Counted from the stretch's first letter, positions 1 to 10,591 are shown. The stretch: DNA of 64,000 nt from JAIROC01 sp031553535 (GCA_031553535.1 JAVBLM010000001.1:62001-126000), one strand, 5' to 3'. The notes: a model not told the origin generated them from the sequence alone. Numbers and translations: made by a program.

Positions 1-3000
1 ATTTGATTATAATGATACCATACGCATTAGTTTCCATGCTTGTGATTCTTTATTGAAGGGGGATTATACTATTGGCTCGTCTGGTGAATTCTCTTCATTC
101 ACAGATGCTATAACTCGAATACACCAATGTGGAATAGGCGGAGATATTCGTTTTTGGGTAGAAGAGGGAACGTATAGAGAAACTGTTGATTTAACAAATA
201 TTCATCCCCTGGGAGGGCCTTATTCTATTACCATTCAACCGATAGCAGGAGATAGTGTATCCATTCGTCCGGCATTATCAGAAAGGTTGGGAATAGGGAT
301 AAAACTAGGAAAGACAACCAATGTAACAATTGAAGGAATCACGATTGATATGCAGGATGCCACGGGAATGTTGACTACTCATTATGGGATCTATATAAAT
401 AATGAAATCTCAAATATCATTATAAATGATTGTATTATTTTATCTTCAACGGTAAGTACATTATCCGATTACCAATTAATTTATAAAGAAAATACCGGAA
501 CAGTTAACAATGTCCAAATCACAAATAATACTTTCTCTAAAGGTTCTAGAGGAATAAATTTGGTAGGTGGAGCAGGTTCCAGTTTGAATAACAGTAATAT
601 TATTATTGACAGTAATATTTTCATTGAGCAATATGAGTCGGGTATACAAACTGAAAATATAGATTTCATAAGTATGGCATATAACCAAATTACGAGATTG
701 TCTTCCAATGGAATTTGGCATGGAATTCGTCTGGCTAAATCAGAAGGACCAATATACGGCAACAGGATTAATTACAAAGGGACTCGAAATGCTCATGGAA
801 TAACTTTGGGAGAGCATAATTTGAAACATGTAGATAATGCTCTTATTGCAAATAATGAAATTATTATCAATGCATCTCACGCTAATTCTTCAATAGGGAT
901 TAATGTAACAAATAATGCAAAAATTGATATTATTCATAATTCAATACTGGTTAAAAGCACGGTTGCAGCGGATAGAGGTATTTTCATATCCTCGACAACA
1001 AATGGAAATTATTCTATTCTAAATAATAATATCGAAGTGGAATTCTCTGCTGCTTATCCTATTTACTTTGACGGAACAATCGACTTGAACAACCTGACGG
1101 TTAATTATAATAATTACTATGCTCCGACATTTGTAGGATTTGTCAATGGAACGGCCCAAAATACATTAGATACTTGGGCGTCGATTGTTACAAATGATAC
1201 GAATTCCATTTCTATAGATCCGAAGTTCCTAGATGAGTCGATTAGTTTAAAGACGCCAACTGATGTCAATTTACAATGCCCGCAGCAAGCAAATGTGTTA
1301 TATGATATAGAAGAAAATTCCAGAGGCTTATATACGATAATGGGAGCTTATACTTTCTTTGTATACCTCGGCTATAATTTAGAGCTAAGTGAAATAATAG
1401 AACCCACAAACATGAACACTCCATGTGCACCAAATTTCGTATCGGTTAAATATGCTGTTCATAATGCAGGAAGTATGGATTATGATTTCTCTATTGATCC
1501 CTTAACGTTGCATTTTGGAATGACTGGAGAGAAAGAATTTGATACTACGATCGTAATAACTTCCGGTATGTTGGAGAAATTCAAGACGGATACCTTTTTA
1601 TTGAAAACCAACCTGGATGTATCTTTTGCCGGAAACTATTATATTACTTCATGGATACATAGTGATAATGATACTATTTTGAGTAATGATACATTGCAGA
1701 CTGTTTATAATTCAGGAAAAATCAAGTTACCGTATTTTAATGATTTCACAGGTTCCGATTCGTTGAAAAACCTTGTGATTCGTAGCCTTACAACGAATGG
1801 AGAAATATGGAAAGTTGTTCCGAGTGGTTACGATGCAATCATTCAACCTGATTCAGGAAGCAATAAGCTGGTTTTCGATGCAGATGCCGGATCCGTATCT
1901 CAATTCTCCACAAATCAGATAGAGCTGAACAGAACCTCTCGTCCTACTCTAAGATTTTGGTATGCCCATGACAATCAGAATCCGTCAAGTTTAGATCAGA
2001 TTCTTGTGAAAATAATGTTCGATGGAGATGAAAGTACAACAAAGGTAATTGATTATATTCTAAGATATGATGCAAATTATACAGCTCCAACTTGGGTAGA
2101 ACATGCTATAGATTTATCTTCTTATGTTGATTCTTCATGTGTAATTGTAATTTTTGAGGCTATATCGTATGGGATCGCACAACATATAGATTATATATCG
2201 ATTACATCCGATCAGAATCTTGCTTTAGACACAATGCTTTTGACAGATTATTCGATGTGCGATTTGTCCAATAAAGAATTAAAAGTTGTACTATCCAATA
2301 CGATTGATCAACGGGTTGATTTTACACAAACACCTATCGACATTGTGTTGGAAATCCGGGGAGATATGATCAAAGACACTGTTATCACAATAGATTCGGA
2401 TGGAATGGAGGGCTTGGAATCGGATACAATAGCAATATTCTCCAACTTTACATTAGGCTTAGGCGATTACACGATAAAAGCCTATATAAGCACAGCTTCT
2501 GCAGATTATTACCGCATAGATGATACGATCACAAAACCGATTGCCATCAACCCCAATTATACTATCCACATTCACAATATAAGCAGAAGTGGAAGCCCGT
2601 CACAGGCTGGTATTGACTTGAGACAAGAAGTAACCATAAAGAATACAGGGAATATACCTCTACCGGAAATTGATCTTATCTTATCCGTGGACGCAGAGGA
2701 TATTTTTCCGGCCTATCATTTCACGGCAACAGAATCCACCGATGATGTATTACAACCGGGAGATTCCATTACCATTAGCTTCAATAGTCCATATACCACT
2801 CCATGGTGCGCGGAATACCGGGTACATGTTCTTGCCTATTTACATTGCGATACAACATTGTTAGTGAAAGAAGCGGCTATCCCCGAGTATGTGGATATTG
2901 ATAATCTTGCTCTTATCAACATCAATAACCCGGTTTTGGGTGAGATTGATACCGTAGGCAGCAACATCAACATTAAAGTAACACTGGAAAACAAAAGTGA

Positions 3001-3535
3001 TGCTACGTATTTCTCTAATACAGCAATACATGCCCGGATAGAAGATTCGAAAGGAAACGTAATTCTTACTATTCCTGAAACTATTTCTGAAATAATCAAT
3101 ACATTAGATAGCATATCCTACACGTTTAATACTCCTTATGTTGTTCCTGATGATTCTGTTTATTACATTACCGTATTCATTGACAAACAGGCACAAGACA
3201 ATTATCAACAGGATGATACAATACGAATGAAACGAACTACAGATTATAAAGTAGGTATAGGATCTATAGAACCGTTAAAAATTAGTATGAGTCAGAATTT
3301 CCCAAATCCTGCCAACAATAGTACGATAATAAACTACAGTATTCCGGAAGCAGGAGATGTTACTTTCCGTATCCATAGTATAAATGGCCAATTATTATAC
3401 AATAAATTAGTGGAATCGGAAGGAGGAGCAAATACGATAGAGGTCAATACCTCAACCTTAGCGGCGGGGATCTATATGTATTCGATGGAATACAAGGGTC
3501 AACGGGTCGTTAAGCGGATGAGTATTAAACGATAA
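1..3535 (+). CDS. Large secreted beta-helix protein with T9SS sorting domain (5' partial)
   Basis: The reading frame is open from the first bases of the window, without a stop before the TTG at 53, so the gene continues to the left and its signal peptide is not seen. The first ~350 visible residues are rich in Asn/Ile/Gly repeats of the right-handed parallel beta-helix type, often found in polysaccharide lyases and adhesins. The middle carries beta-sandwich modules, including two CARDB-like stretches. The last ~75 residues form a type A T9SS sorting domain, with the motif NFPNPANN and the late GIYMYSMEYKGQ strand. I infer export across the outer membrane and surface attachment or release. Substrate and enzymatic activity are not recognisable. 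A strong terminator follows at 3572. Confidence 0.85.
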   Translation, partial: FDYNDTIRISFHACDSLLKGDYTIGSSGEFSSFTDAITRIHQCGIGGDIRFWVEEGTYRETVDLTNIHPLGGPYSITIQPIAGDSVSIRPALSERLGIGIKLGKTTNVTIEGITIDMQDATGMLTTHYGIYINNEISNIIINDCIILSSTVSTLSDYQLIYKENTGTVNNVQITNNTFSKGSRGINLVGGAGSSLNNSNIIIDSNIFIEQYESGIQTENIDFISMAYNQITRLSSNGIWHGIRLAKSEGPIYGNRINYKGTRNAHGITLGEHNLKHVDNALIANNEIIINASHANSSIGINVTNNAKIDIIHNSILVKSTVAADRGIFISSTTNGNYSILNNNIEVEFSAAYPIYFDGTIDLNNLTVNYNNYYAPTFVGFVNGTAQNTLDTWASIVTNDTNSISIDPKFLDESISLKTPTDVNLQCPQQANVLYDIEENSRGLYTIMGAYTFFVYLGYNLELSEIIEPTNMNTPCAPNFVSVKYAVHNAGSMDYDFSIDPLTLHFGMTGEKEFDTTIVITSGMLEKFKTDTFLLKTNLDVSFAGNYYITSWIHSDNDTILSNDTLQTVYNSGKIKLPYFNDFTGSDSLKNLVIRSLTTNGEIWKVVPSGYDAIIQPDSGSNKLVFDADAGSVSQFSTNQIELNRTSRPTLRFWYAHDNQNPSSLDQILVKIMFDGDESTTKVIDYILRYDANYTAPTWVEHAIDLSSYVDSSCVIVIFEAISYGIAQHIDYISITSDQNLALDTMLLTDYSMCDLSNKELKVVLSNTIDQRVDFTQTPIDIVLEIRGDMIKDTVITIDSDGMEGLESDTIAIFSNFTLGLGDYTIKAYISTASADYYRIDDTITKPIAINPNYTIHIHNISRSGSPSQAGIDLRQEVTIKNTGNIPLPEIDLILSVDAEDIFPAYHFTATESTDDVLQPGDSITISFNSPYTTPWCAEYRVHVLAYLHCDTTLLVKEAAIPEYVDIDNLALININNPVLGEIDTVGSNINIKVTLENKSDATYFSNTAIHARIEDSKGNVILTIPETISEIINTLDSISYTFNTPYVVPDDSVYYITVFIDKQAQDNYQQDDTIRMKRTTDYKVGIGSIEPLKISMSQNFPNPANNSTIINYSIPEAGDVTFRIHSINGQLLYNKLVESEGGANTIEVNTSTLAAGIYMYSMEYKGQRVVKRMSIKR

Positions 3536-3571
3536 ACAACAAAAAAATCTTTTCACACACTATTCAAGTTC

Positions 3572-3598
3572 AGGCTGCCTCTCCGGCAGCCTTTTTTT
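3572..3598 (+). terminator. Rho-independent terminator after the beta-helix T9SS gene
   Basis: An 8-bp perfect stem (AGGCTGCC / GGCAGCCT) with a 4-nt loop is followed directly by seven T. It lies 37 bp past the stop codon of the upstream gene. Confidence 0.9.
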
Positions 3599-3640
3599 GT
3601 TTCAACTTTTTCAATCAAGCTACTGCCTGCAAAATATGTT

Positions 3641-3648
3641 TACATTTG
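3641..3648 (+). promoter_or_regulatory. Candidate Bacteroidota -7 box (TACATTTG)
   Basis: TACATTTG matches TAnnTTTG. It sits 13 bp before the ATG of the small remnant ORF at 3661. The surrounding ~38 bp (from GCTACTGCCTG to the poly-A after the box) recurs on the minus strand at 49924-49963. No clear -33 TTG is seen. Confidence 0.45.
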
Positions 3649-3660
3649 CAAAAAGAAAAA

Positions 3661-3903
3661 ATGCCAACAGGAATAGAAGACATACTAGTTTGTTTTTATG
3701 GTTTATCAGGCAGAGCCATCGTCCAAACATCGGTATTTACTTTTGATACAGCCTCAAGGGAACGGGGCGACAGCCTCGAAAACGGCGTGTACGTTGTCAA
3801 CCAGGGTACGCAGAAAGTAATCATGGTTGAAAATTCGGACATTGTTATCAACAACCCTTCGGAATGGATTATTGTTATTCCTGAACTGGTCCCCGGAATA
3901 TAG
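3661..3903 (+). pseudogene. Orphan remnant of a T9SS C-terminal sorting domain
   Basis: An ORF of 80 codons from ATG 3661 (the TTG at 3646 lies inside the candidate promoter). Residues ~10-60 resemble the last strands of a T9SS sorting domain: a CFYGLSGRAI segment where sorting domains have 'iYnlsGq', then LENGVYVVNQGTQKVIMV, like the 'L.nGvYiv....g.kkvvv' ending. There is no signal peptide or cargo region, and ~20 extra residues follow. I read it as the detached tail of a lost secreted protein, possibly still transcribed. A small genuine protein is possible. Confidence 0.4.
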
Positions 3904-4315
3904 AAACTGGAGGTAATGACACAATTCACAAACAATATGCTGTTAAAGGAAGCACGCAAGGCTGTATTTGAAAAATTACCGGCGGTACAATAAGGCCATG
4001 TTAAAGTGTCCGGCACTTACGGGCGTAAGCGTCCGGCGCTTTAAAGCGGAAGCGCTACCGGCAGCAATCAGGGATAGAAAAGGAAACAAGACACCATTAA
4101 GAATTAATAATTAAGAATGGGATCAATAAAAACAATAGGCAGGGAGCAGATATGACAAAGGAAAAAACGTCATGCTGAATGGTCAATAATAAACAATCAA
4201 GCAGCGGGGAAATGACAGTAAGCATTGGTTAAAAGCGTCATAGCAATGAACAAACCTGTTAGCGTCATGCTGAACTTGTTTCAGCATCCCCTTCTTTTGA
4301 GGGGATTAGCTAATA
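3904..4315. repeat. Intergenic stretch with MITE-like repeat family A
   Basis: No convincing gene. A 25-codon ORF (3916-3993) follows a GGAGG-like sequence but has no recognisable product. At 4004-4067 there are short GC-rich inverted segments around GTCCGGC. From about 4168 the sequence matches the copy at 6838-6895 (the GAATGGTCAATAATAA and AAATGACAGTAA motifs). It ends at 4262-4310 with the hairpin ATGCTGAA-cttg-TTTCAGCAT and a CCCCTTCTTTTGAGGGG stem, as also seen at 19069 and, inverted, at 47872. Confidence 0.7.
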
Positions 4316-6790
4316 TCAATACGGATCCACATCTATATTGATCCTTATTGATCTAAATGAACCTTCACGACATAGTTCCCTTGTTTGCTGAAAGATAAAC
4401 CGTTTATGTTCCTGCATCTGTTTATTAAGAGGTAATTTAACTAAGATATCTTTCTGGTATAAATTCTTTATTCTGGTAATCAAGGGGAATTCAGGCCCTA
4501 AGACCAACTGGCCTAAACGAGCTTTCAGAACTTCTGCCAGGATTACAGAAGCCTTATTCAACACATTCTGATCTTTATGCTTCAGTGTAATTTTGACTAA
4601 CCGAGTTACAGGAGGATAATAAAACACATTACGTTCTTTCAATAAGCGCTCAAATAAGGCATAATAATCATTACTGCGTAGATAATCAAACACTTCATGT
4701 TTCGGATTATAGGTCTGTATTAAAACCAATCCCTGTTTGTTCTTCCTTCCTGCCCTGCCGCTTACCTGCATCATCAATTGAAAACCCCGTTCCAATGAAC
4801 GAAAGTCCGGATAATTAAGCATATTGTCCGCATTCAGAATGCCGACTACACTCACATTATCGAAATCAAGCCCCTTTGTAACCATCTGGGTACCCACCAG
4901 AATGTCAATCTTTTTGTCTTCAAAGTCAGATAAGATACGACGATAGGCATTCTTACTCCGGGTGGAATCGTAATCCAAACGGGCGATCTTCGCGTCCGGG
5001 AAGAAGAACTTAATCTCTTCTTCCACTTTTTCTGTCCCAAATCCCCGCATTTCCATGACATTATTCCCGCATTGGGAACACTTATTGTGAACCATCTCCG
5101 TATATCCGCAATAATGACAACGAAGTTCCTTGCGGTTTTTATGATACGTTAATGTCACATCACAATGCTTACAGGTAGGAACATATCCGCACAAGTTACA
5201 CTCCAAATGCAAGGAAAAGCCCCTTCTGTTCTGAAATAGAATAATCTGTTCTTTCTTATCAAGTGCCTGTTCCATTGCGGTGATTAATGTTTGCGTATAA
5301 TGGGAATGCAAACGATCCCTGTATTTTTCCTTTTGTATATCTATCAATTGAATTTCAGGAAGCTGCAATCCTCCATAGCGGTAATACAACGTAACCAGTC
5401 CATATTTTTTCTGCTGTGTATTAAAATAGGTTTCCAAAGAAGGAGTTGCCGTACCAAAACATACCTTGGCATTATGTAAACCCGCAAGTATTACGGCAGC
5501 GTCACGGGCGTTATAACGGGGAGTGGGATCAAACTGTTTATAAGAATAGTCATGTTCCTCATCTACAATAATCAATCCTAAATTACTGAAAGGAAGAAAA
5601 ATAGAAGACCTTGCCCCCAGTATTATCTTATAATCCGATTCTTCCTGTTTCAACGTTTTATTCCAGATCTCAATACGCTCCATATCATTAAAATGAGAAT
5701 GATATATGCCTACTTCATTGCCAAAGTAAGCACTTAAGCGATTAATGATCTGCATGGTTAAGGCAATTTCAGGGAGAAGGTATAATACCTGTTTGCCTTC
5801 CTTGATTGTTTCTTGTATAAGCTTAATATACAATTCTGTTTTTCCGCTACCGGTAACCCCATGTAAAAGTACTTTATCATGAGTCTGAAATAAATCCTTT
5901 ATTCCTTCCAGAGCCTGCTGCTGATGCGAATTCAGTTGTATTGATTCGGCAGAATACTTTTGCTCAAAGCCTTCCAAGCGGCTTACCTCCATCGATTGTG
6001 CAACCAAGACCCCTTTTTTTATCAAAGCCGATATCCTGCTTTCGGTAACCTGGGTATGTTTCATAAAATCCGGTTTACGAACACAAGATACCTTCTCCTT
6101 TTGCATGATAGATAAAAACAGAAGCAAAACATCTGCCTGTAGTTGTGTTTGCTTTGATTTTTCTAACTTCTCTAAAACATCTGATAGTGCCTTCTCATTA
6201 GAAATATAATCTTCATGAAGGGATAAGAACATTTCCTTCTTGGGAATATAACGCTCTTCCACTTCTTCACAAACCAATATAACTTCCTTATCTATTAAAT
6301 TCTTAATTTGAGAAAGAACATAATTTTTGTTTAATAGCTTCTCTATTTGTCCAATAGTTAAATTCTCCTTACTAACCAGTTCCTCTACAATACGTAATTC
6401 TTTCTCTGTCAAAGAAGATATTTCACCGGAAAACTCAGGATGGAGCCTTACCTTCGTTTCACTTGCCAGTTTAAATGCGGAAGGCAATGCCACCGCCATT
6501 ACTTCCCCATAGGTACAAAGATAATAGTCGGCAATCCATTTCCAAAACTTCAACTGTAACTCATTGACAATAGGGAATTCGTCAAGAACAGACAATATGT
6601 CTTTTACAAGATAAGCTTGAGGCTTTTGCTCATGGATATTATATATAATGGCTGCATAATACTTATTCTTTCCGAAAGGAACAAGTACCCTTTTCCCGAC
6701 TTTTACTTCATTTATCCAATCTCCTGGGACATGATATGTAAAAAAATCAGGTAAAGACAAAGGCAATATAACATCTATATACACTTCCAT
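4316..6790 (-). CDS. priA: Primosomal protein N' (PriA helicase)
   Basis: An 824-residue superfamily 2 3'-to-5' DNA helicase that reloads the replisome at stalled forks. The N-terminal 3'-DNA-end-binding domain is residues ~1-100. Walker A GVTGSGKT is at 311-318 and the DEEH box at 410-413. Eight cysteines at 531, 534, 540, 543, 558, 561, 571 and 574 form the two zinc sites inserted in the helicase core. A GFGTEKVEEE segment and the QVSGRAGR motif VI are intact. Length is normal for Bacteroidota PriA. It stands alone on the minus strand, separated from dnaG upstream by a family A repeat, so co-transcription with dnaG is uncertain. Confidence 0.97.
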   Translation of the reverse strand: MEVYIDVILPLSLPDFFTYHVPGDWINEVKVGKRVLVPFGKNKYYAAIIYNIHEQKPQAYLVKDILSVLDEFPIVNELQLKFWKWIADYYLCTYGEVMAVALPSAFKLASETKVRLHPEFSGEISSLTEKELRIVEELVSKENLTIGQIEKLLNKNYVLSQIKNLIDKEVILVCEEVEERYIPKKEMFLSLHEDYISNEKALSDVLEKLEKSKQTQLQADVLLLFLSIMQKEKVSCVRKPDFMKHTQVTESRISALIKKGVLVAQSMEVSRLEGFEQKYSAESIQLNSHQQQALEGIKDLFQTHDKVLLHGVTGSGKTELYIKLIQETIKEGKQVLYLLPEIALTMQIINRLSAYFGNEVGIYHSHFNDMERIEIWNKTLKQEESDYKIILGARSSIFLPFSNLGLIIVDEEHDYSYKQFDPTPRYNARDAAVILAGLHNAKVCFGTATPSLETYFNTQQKKYGLVTLYYRYGGLQLPEIQLIDIQKEKYRDRLHSHYTQTLITAMEQALDKKEQIILFQNRRGFSLHLECNLCGYVPTCKHCDVTLTYHKNRKELRCHYCGYTEMVHNKCSQCGNNVMEMRGFGTEKVEEEIKFFFPDAKIARLDYDSTRSKNAYRRILSDFEDKKIDILVGTQMVTKGLDFDNVSVVGILNADNMLNYPDFRSLERGFQLMMQVSGRAGRKNKQGLVLIQTYNPKHEVFDYLRSNDYYALFERLLKERNVFYYPPVTRLVKITLKHKDQNVLNKASVILAEVLKARLGQLVLGPEFPLITRIKNLYQKDILVKLPLNKQMQEHKRFIFQQTRELCREGSFRSIRINIDVDPY

Positions 6791-7073
6791 TGCTATCTAT
6801 GTTTGAGATGACGCTTCTTTTTCACGTCATTGCGAATGGTCAATAATAAGAAACTAAACAGTGAGAAAATGACAGTAATTGAAAAGAAAAATTGCTCTTT
6901 TGTCAAGGATTGCCACGTTGTTCGTGCCTCACTCCTCGCAATGACGGCAATATGTTGGTTAATAGCGTCATTGCGAGGGACGAAACACCTGAGCCACGAA
7001 GTGTAGCGAAAGCATCGAAATGCAGTGAGATAATCCCTGTCATTGGTAACAAAATGTAGTGAAGCGTTATATA
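6791..7073. repeat. MITE-like repeat family A between priA and dnaG
   Basis: Contains GTCATTGCGA at 6827, CTCGCAATGAC near 6935 in inverted orientation, and GCGTCATTGCGAGGGACGAA near 6967, then the GAGATAATCCCTGTCATTGG tail near 7027. The same modules occur at about 19205-19275, 47795-47965 and 59060-59200. The minus-strand ORF across it is translated repeat (IARSEARTTWQS type) and not a gene. Confidence 0.8.
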
Positions 7074-9071
7074 TTATTTCCATCGATAAGCTGTTCCCAA
7101 AACACTTTCCATCTCTATAATTTTCGCATTCAACTCGCGTATCTCATGCAATAAGAAGAGTTCATCCTCTTCCTGCAATACCTGTTTTAACTCCTCTTGT
7201 TTCTTATCCTTGAACGATCTGATCTTTACCAACTTTAACATCTGGATAGTACGAATAACATCCTCCAATGATTTACTCTCATCGTTATGAATACAACGGA
7301 TGTAGCTCTTTATACGGTCACTTTCCCATAAAGGGCTTTCCTGCATAGGAATATCGGTTAACTCTATACATAATTTCCGTATATTCTCGTCTTCATGCTG
7401 GCGCAATGCAGCAACAATATTCTGATGCTGTCTTTCTGCTATATCTGCATATATTTCAAAGAATCTTCGATACAATTCATTTTCGAAAACAATTCCGTCA
7501 TTACATAAATCATCAAAAATAAACTGATCCAAACGAATTTCAAGAAGCTCGTTTTCCTGTTCTTGATCATAACGTCGAACATAAGCTATATCCTCTCCCC
7601 TATTGACCAATAATTGCAAAATAACACGTTCTATCGCATGTATTTTTATTGACTCTAAGGGGATATTTGCTAAGGGTGCTTCATGCGAAGTGACCGCTTC
7701 TACCAGTAATTGTTTCTCTTCCTCTGAGGATGGTTGTTCCTTCTCCTTGGAACGTTCATCGTAATATGACTTAATGCGTAATTTACTAACCGCCTGGGCT
7801 AACGTTTCCTCCGGAACATCCAATAGATTACTACATTCCTTGATAAAAACAGAACGCATGATCAAATCCTTGATCAGGGAGATATCTCCTGCAATGTCAT
7901 TCACCAACCGGGCTTTTTTAATAGGATCATTTCCAACATCCTTTAACAAAAGATTTGTCTTGAACTGGATAAAACTTTCTTCATGCTGTTCGATATATGC
8001 CAGGCAATCTTCCCTTGTATTATTGCGTGCAAATGAATCAGGGTCTTCCCCTTCCGGCAATAAAACAATACGGACATTCATGCCTTCCTGCAGTATCAAT
8101 GAAATTCCCCGCAATGCAGCCTTAATACCGGCACTGTCCCCATCGTAAATAATTGTAATATTGTCGGTAAGCTTACGGATCAATTTAATTTGCCCGACGG
8201 TGAGCGATGTTCCCGAAGAAGCCACCACATTCTCGATTCCCGATTGATACAAAGAGATTACATCGGTATATCCTTCCACCAGTAAGCAACGGTCTTCCTT
8301 TTTAATAGCTGTCTTTGCAACATATAATCCATAGAGGACGTCGCTTTTATGATATATGCTTGTTTCCGGAGAGTTGATATATTTCGCAGCATTGGGGACT
8401 GAAGACAAGATTCTACCTCCAAACCCAATTACTTTTCCTGAGAAATTATGGATCGGAAAAATAACCCTGCCCCGGAACCTATCCAGATAATAATTATTTT
8501 CCTTAACAATAGATAGCCCTGCCTTTTCCAGATTATGAATAGAGTAGCCACTCTTTAACGCATGTTGTGTACATGCATCTTTCTCCTGTAAAGCATAGCC
8601 CAATTGAAATTTTTCAATGGTCTTCAAAGAAAAGCCGCGTTCTTTAAAATAGGATAACCCCAGGCTTTTTCCTTCTTCCGTCTCTGCCAGATTTTTAGAG
8701 AAATAATCTTTTGCAAAAGTAGAAACAGCATATAATGCCTCCCGCTCATTAAGTTCTTTTATCTGTGAGGGAGTTTGTTCCTCTTCCTTAATCTCAATAT
8801 TATATTTGCCTGCTAAATAACGGAGTGCCTCTACATAGGAACAATTTTCATGTTTCATGATAAATCCAACCGAATCACCCCCTACCCCACAACCAAAACA
8901 CTTGAAAATTCCTTTCGCCGCATTTACTGAAAATGAAGGCGTTTTCTCATTGTGAAAAGGACACAATCCTATGTGATTCACTCCCCGCTTGGTCAGCCGG
9001 ACAAAATCTCCGACTACCTCTTCTACACGGGCAGAATTCAAAATATCCTCTATAACTTCCGGTTTTATCAT
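7074..9071 (-). CDS. dnaG: DNA primase
   Basis: A 665-residue bacterial primase that makes RNA primers at the replication fork. The CHC2 zinc finger ligands are C37, H40, C58 and C61, in CPFHNEKTPSFSV and FKCFGCG. The primase core follows, then the Toprim catalytic region with EGYTD (E266) and DGD (D310, D312), which binds Mg2+. The C-terminal ~230 residues are a divergent, charged DnaB-interaction domain, normal for the family. The start is the ATG at 9071. A TATCTTTG box lies ~100 bp upstream at 9172-9179. Confidence 0.97.
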   Translation of the reverse strand: MIKPEVIEDILNSARVEEVVGDFVRLTKRGVNHIGLCPFHNEKTPSFSVNAAKGIFKCFGCGVGGDSVGFIMKHENCSYVEALRYLAGKYNIEIKEEEQTPSQIKELNEREALYAVSTFAKDYFSKNLAETEEGKSLGLSYFKERGFSLKTIEKFQLGYALQEKDACTQHALKSGYSIHNLEKAGLSIVKENNYYLDRFRGRVIFPIHNFSGKVIGFGGRILSSVPNAAKYINSPETSIYHKSDVLYGLYVAKTAIKKEDRCLLVEGYTDVISLYQSGIENVVASSGTSLTVGQIKLIRKLTDNITIIYDGDSAGIKAALRGISLILQEGMNVRIVLLPEGEDPDSFARNNTREDCLAYIEQHEESFIQFKTNLLLKDVGNDPIKKARLVNDIAGDISLIKDLIMRSVFIKECSNLLDVPEETLAQAVSKLRIKSYYDERSKEKEQPSSEEEKQLLVEAVTSHEAPLANIPLESIKIHAIERVILQLLVNRGEDIAYVRRYDQEQENELLEIRLDQFIFDDLCNDGIVFENELYRRFFEIYADIAERQHQNIVAALRQHEDENIRKLCIELTDIPMQESPLWESDRIKSYIRCIHNDESKSLEDVIRTIQMLKLVKIRSFKDKKQEELKQVLQEEDELFLLHEIRELNAKIIEMESVLGTAYRWK

Positions 9072-9424
9072 CTAATCAAAACAGAATTCTACTACTAAAA
9101 ATCAATTCCTTTCTTTTCCCAATCAATAAATAATCACTTTATATAGAAAACAAGGCTTGAAAGAAGGAATACAAAGATACACTTTTTGAGGGATTAAGAT
9201 CGATATAATCAAATAAATTTTACTGTCAAAGTAATAAGGTTGATCTCTTTTTGGATACCAAGAATACAAAAAAATAGTTTTCGGACAAACGCCATTCCGT
9301 ATACGACTTTCAACCAATCAACTTTGGTAAAGAATAAGAAATAAAACGGTCAACCTGTTTCAGAGAATAAAAAACCAAGCGTGTTTTTATAAAAGACCAC
9401 ACGTGGTTTCAGCAATAGTATATT
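9072..9424. other. Intergenic region upstream of dnaG, no gene seen
   Basis: AT-rich spacer of 353 bp. A minus-strand TATCTTTG (-7-like) at 9172-9179 is the only signal noted. A 64-codon ORF on the minus strand has no family resemblance and a composition like non-coding DNA. Confidence 0.5.
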
Positions 9425-10363
9425 TTATCGTAATTTCCGGTAAATAGAAAGTACCTTCCTTTCAAAGAAATTCAAGTTTTCTACCGTAAGTTGATAAGAT
9501 TGATGTTCCTGTGTACCAAACCCTGCATAAAATCGTGCAAGTTGATCATTATTCGATCCATTAATTTGTAAGCAGATAGCAGACTCAGCATGCTGACGAA
9601 TAAAATTATCTAACAAGAAATACATACTTCTATTCTGAACTTTTGTTTGTTCTCTACCTGAAAACAAGAAATTATATTTTCCAAACCCGTAGGTAAAAAA
9701 TGCCCCCGCACATAACTTTCCTTCATTATCTTTCACTCCTACTACTTTCACAGCATTTTTTCTTTGTAAGAAGATAATCAAATCCTTCAATTCCCGGTAA
9801 TCTTTTGTGCCGTAACCTACATTTTTATTTCTCCCCATATTGTGAATAAACAACGATATTACAGCATTTATATCTGCATTTTCAAAAAACGTTAAGTGTC
9901 CTTCCTGTGCCTTTCTGCAGTTATATACATGCTTGCTATGATAGCGTTGTTGTAAAACAGTATATGGAAGCTGCAAATCCAACGTACAAACCCTATGAGG
10001 GAAACACCGGTAATGAGAAATATTGATATCCGTATCAGGAGAGAAAACAAGTTCTATCCATTTAAAGTAATCAGAGGCAAGATTTAATGCATTGTCCAAT
10101 TCCAATGCGGTGATTTTTTCTCCCAAAACTCCTAAACGGGGCGCGAAAAAGGGAGGATAGACATAGTTAATTCCGTATTTCTTCCGAAAGGGCAAAGGAA
10201 TAACAGAACGGTAATCTCCAAGAACCAGCCCTCCCCAGTCTTTACAGCATATATCCAAGTACCACGACATTGCCGATATGCTTGCCGTCTCCGGATTAGA
10301 ACCTATACATGCATCCCATTTCTCTGTGTCAATTGCGTTTCGTTGTAAATAGGTAATCTCCAT
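9425..10363 (-). CDS. FemAB/GNAT-fold acyltransferase-like protein (BioF2-like)
   Basis: A 312-residue soluble protein. The C-terminal half (from ~135) reads like the Acetyltransf_6/FemAB-type GNAT domain: a helix with YNCRKAQEG, the central strand VKVVGVKDNEGKLCAGAFF, then YNFLFSGRE and the NRSMYFLLDNFIRQ helix. Such proteins transfer amino-acyl or acyl groups to peptidoglycan or surface polymers, or act in exopolysaccharide clusters. The substrate is not determinable here. It is monocistronic. A TATTTTTG box at 10382-10389 (minus strand) lies 19 bp upstream of the ATG and fits a short leader. The family call is moderately sure and the function open. Confidence 0.65.
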   Translation of the reverse strand: MEITYLQRNAIDTEKWDACIGSNPETASISAMSWYLDICCKDWGGLVLGDYRSVIPLPFRKKYGINYVYPPFFAPRLGVLGEKITALELDNALNLASDYFKWIELVFSPDTDINISHYRCFPHRVCTLDLQLPYTVLQQRYHSKHVYNCRKAQEGHLTFFENADINAVISLFIHNMGRNKNVGYGTKDYRELKDLIIFLQRKNAVKVVGVKDNEGKLCAGAFFTYGFGKYNFLFSGREQTKVQNRSMYFLLDNFIRQHAESAICLQINGSNNDQLARFYAGFGTQEHQSYQLTVENLNFFERKVLSIYRKLR

Positions 10364-10591
10364 ACTTTATTATTCTGTATGCAAAAATACATGATTTTTC
10401 CTGAACAATAGAAATATTTCACTAATCTATTCAAACAGCTCACCGGAAAAGAAAGAATCGTATAATTTTGAAAGATAAAAATATAATGACTTAAAGAAAT
10501 CTCCTGGTAAAATTCATCCCGTACCTATAACAAATACAGGATGAATGAAATAAATATCTAATCTTTCTTATTTCTATATAAACAGTAGGTG

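Noticed and set aside
3916..3993. A 25-codon ORF after a GGAGG-like sequence
   Set aside because: Too short, no family, and Shine-Dalgarno-like motifs carry little weight in this phylum.
6793..7083. A 96-codon minus-strand ORF between priA and dnaG
   Set aside because: The translation is family A repeat DNA (IARSEARTTWQS), a common artefact of such repeats.
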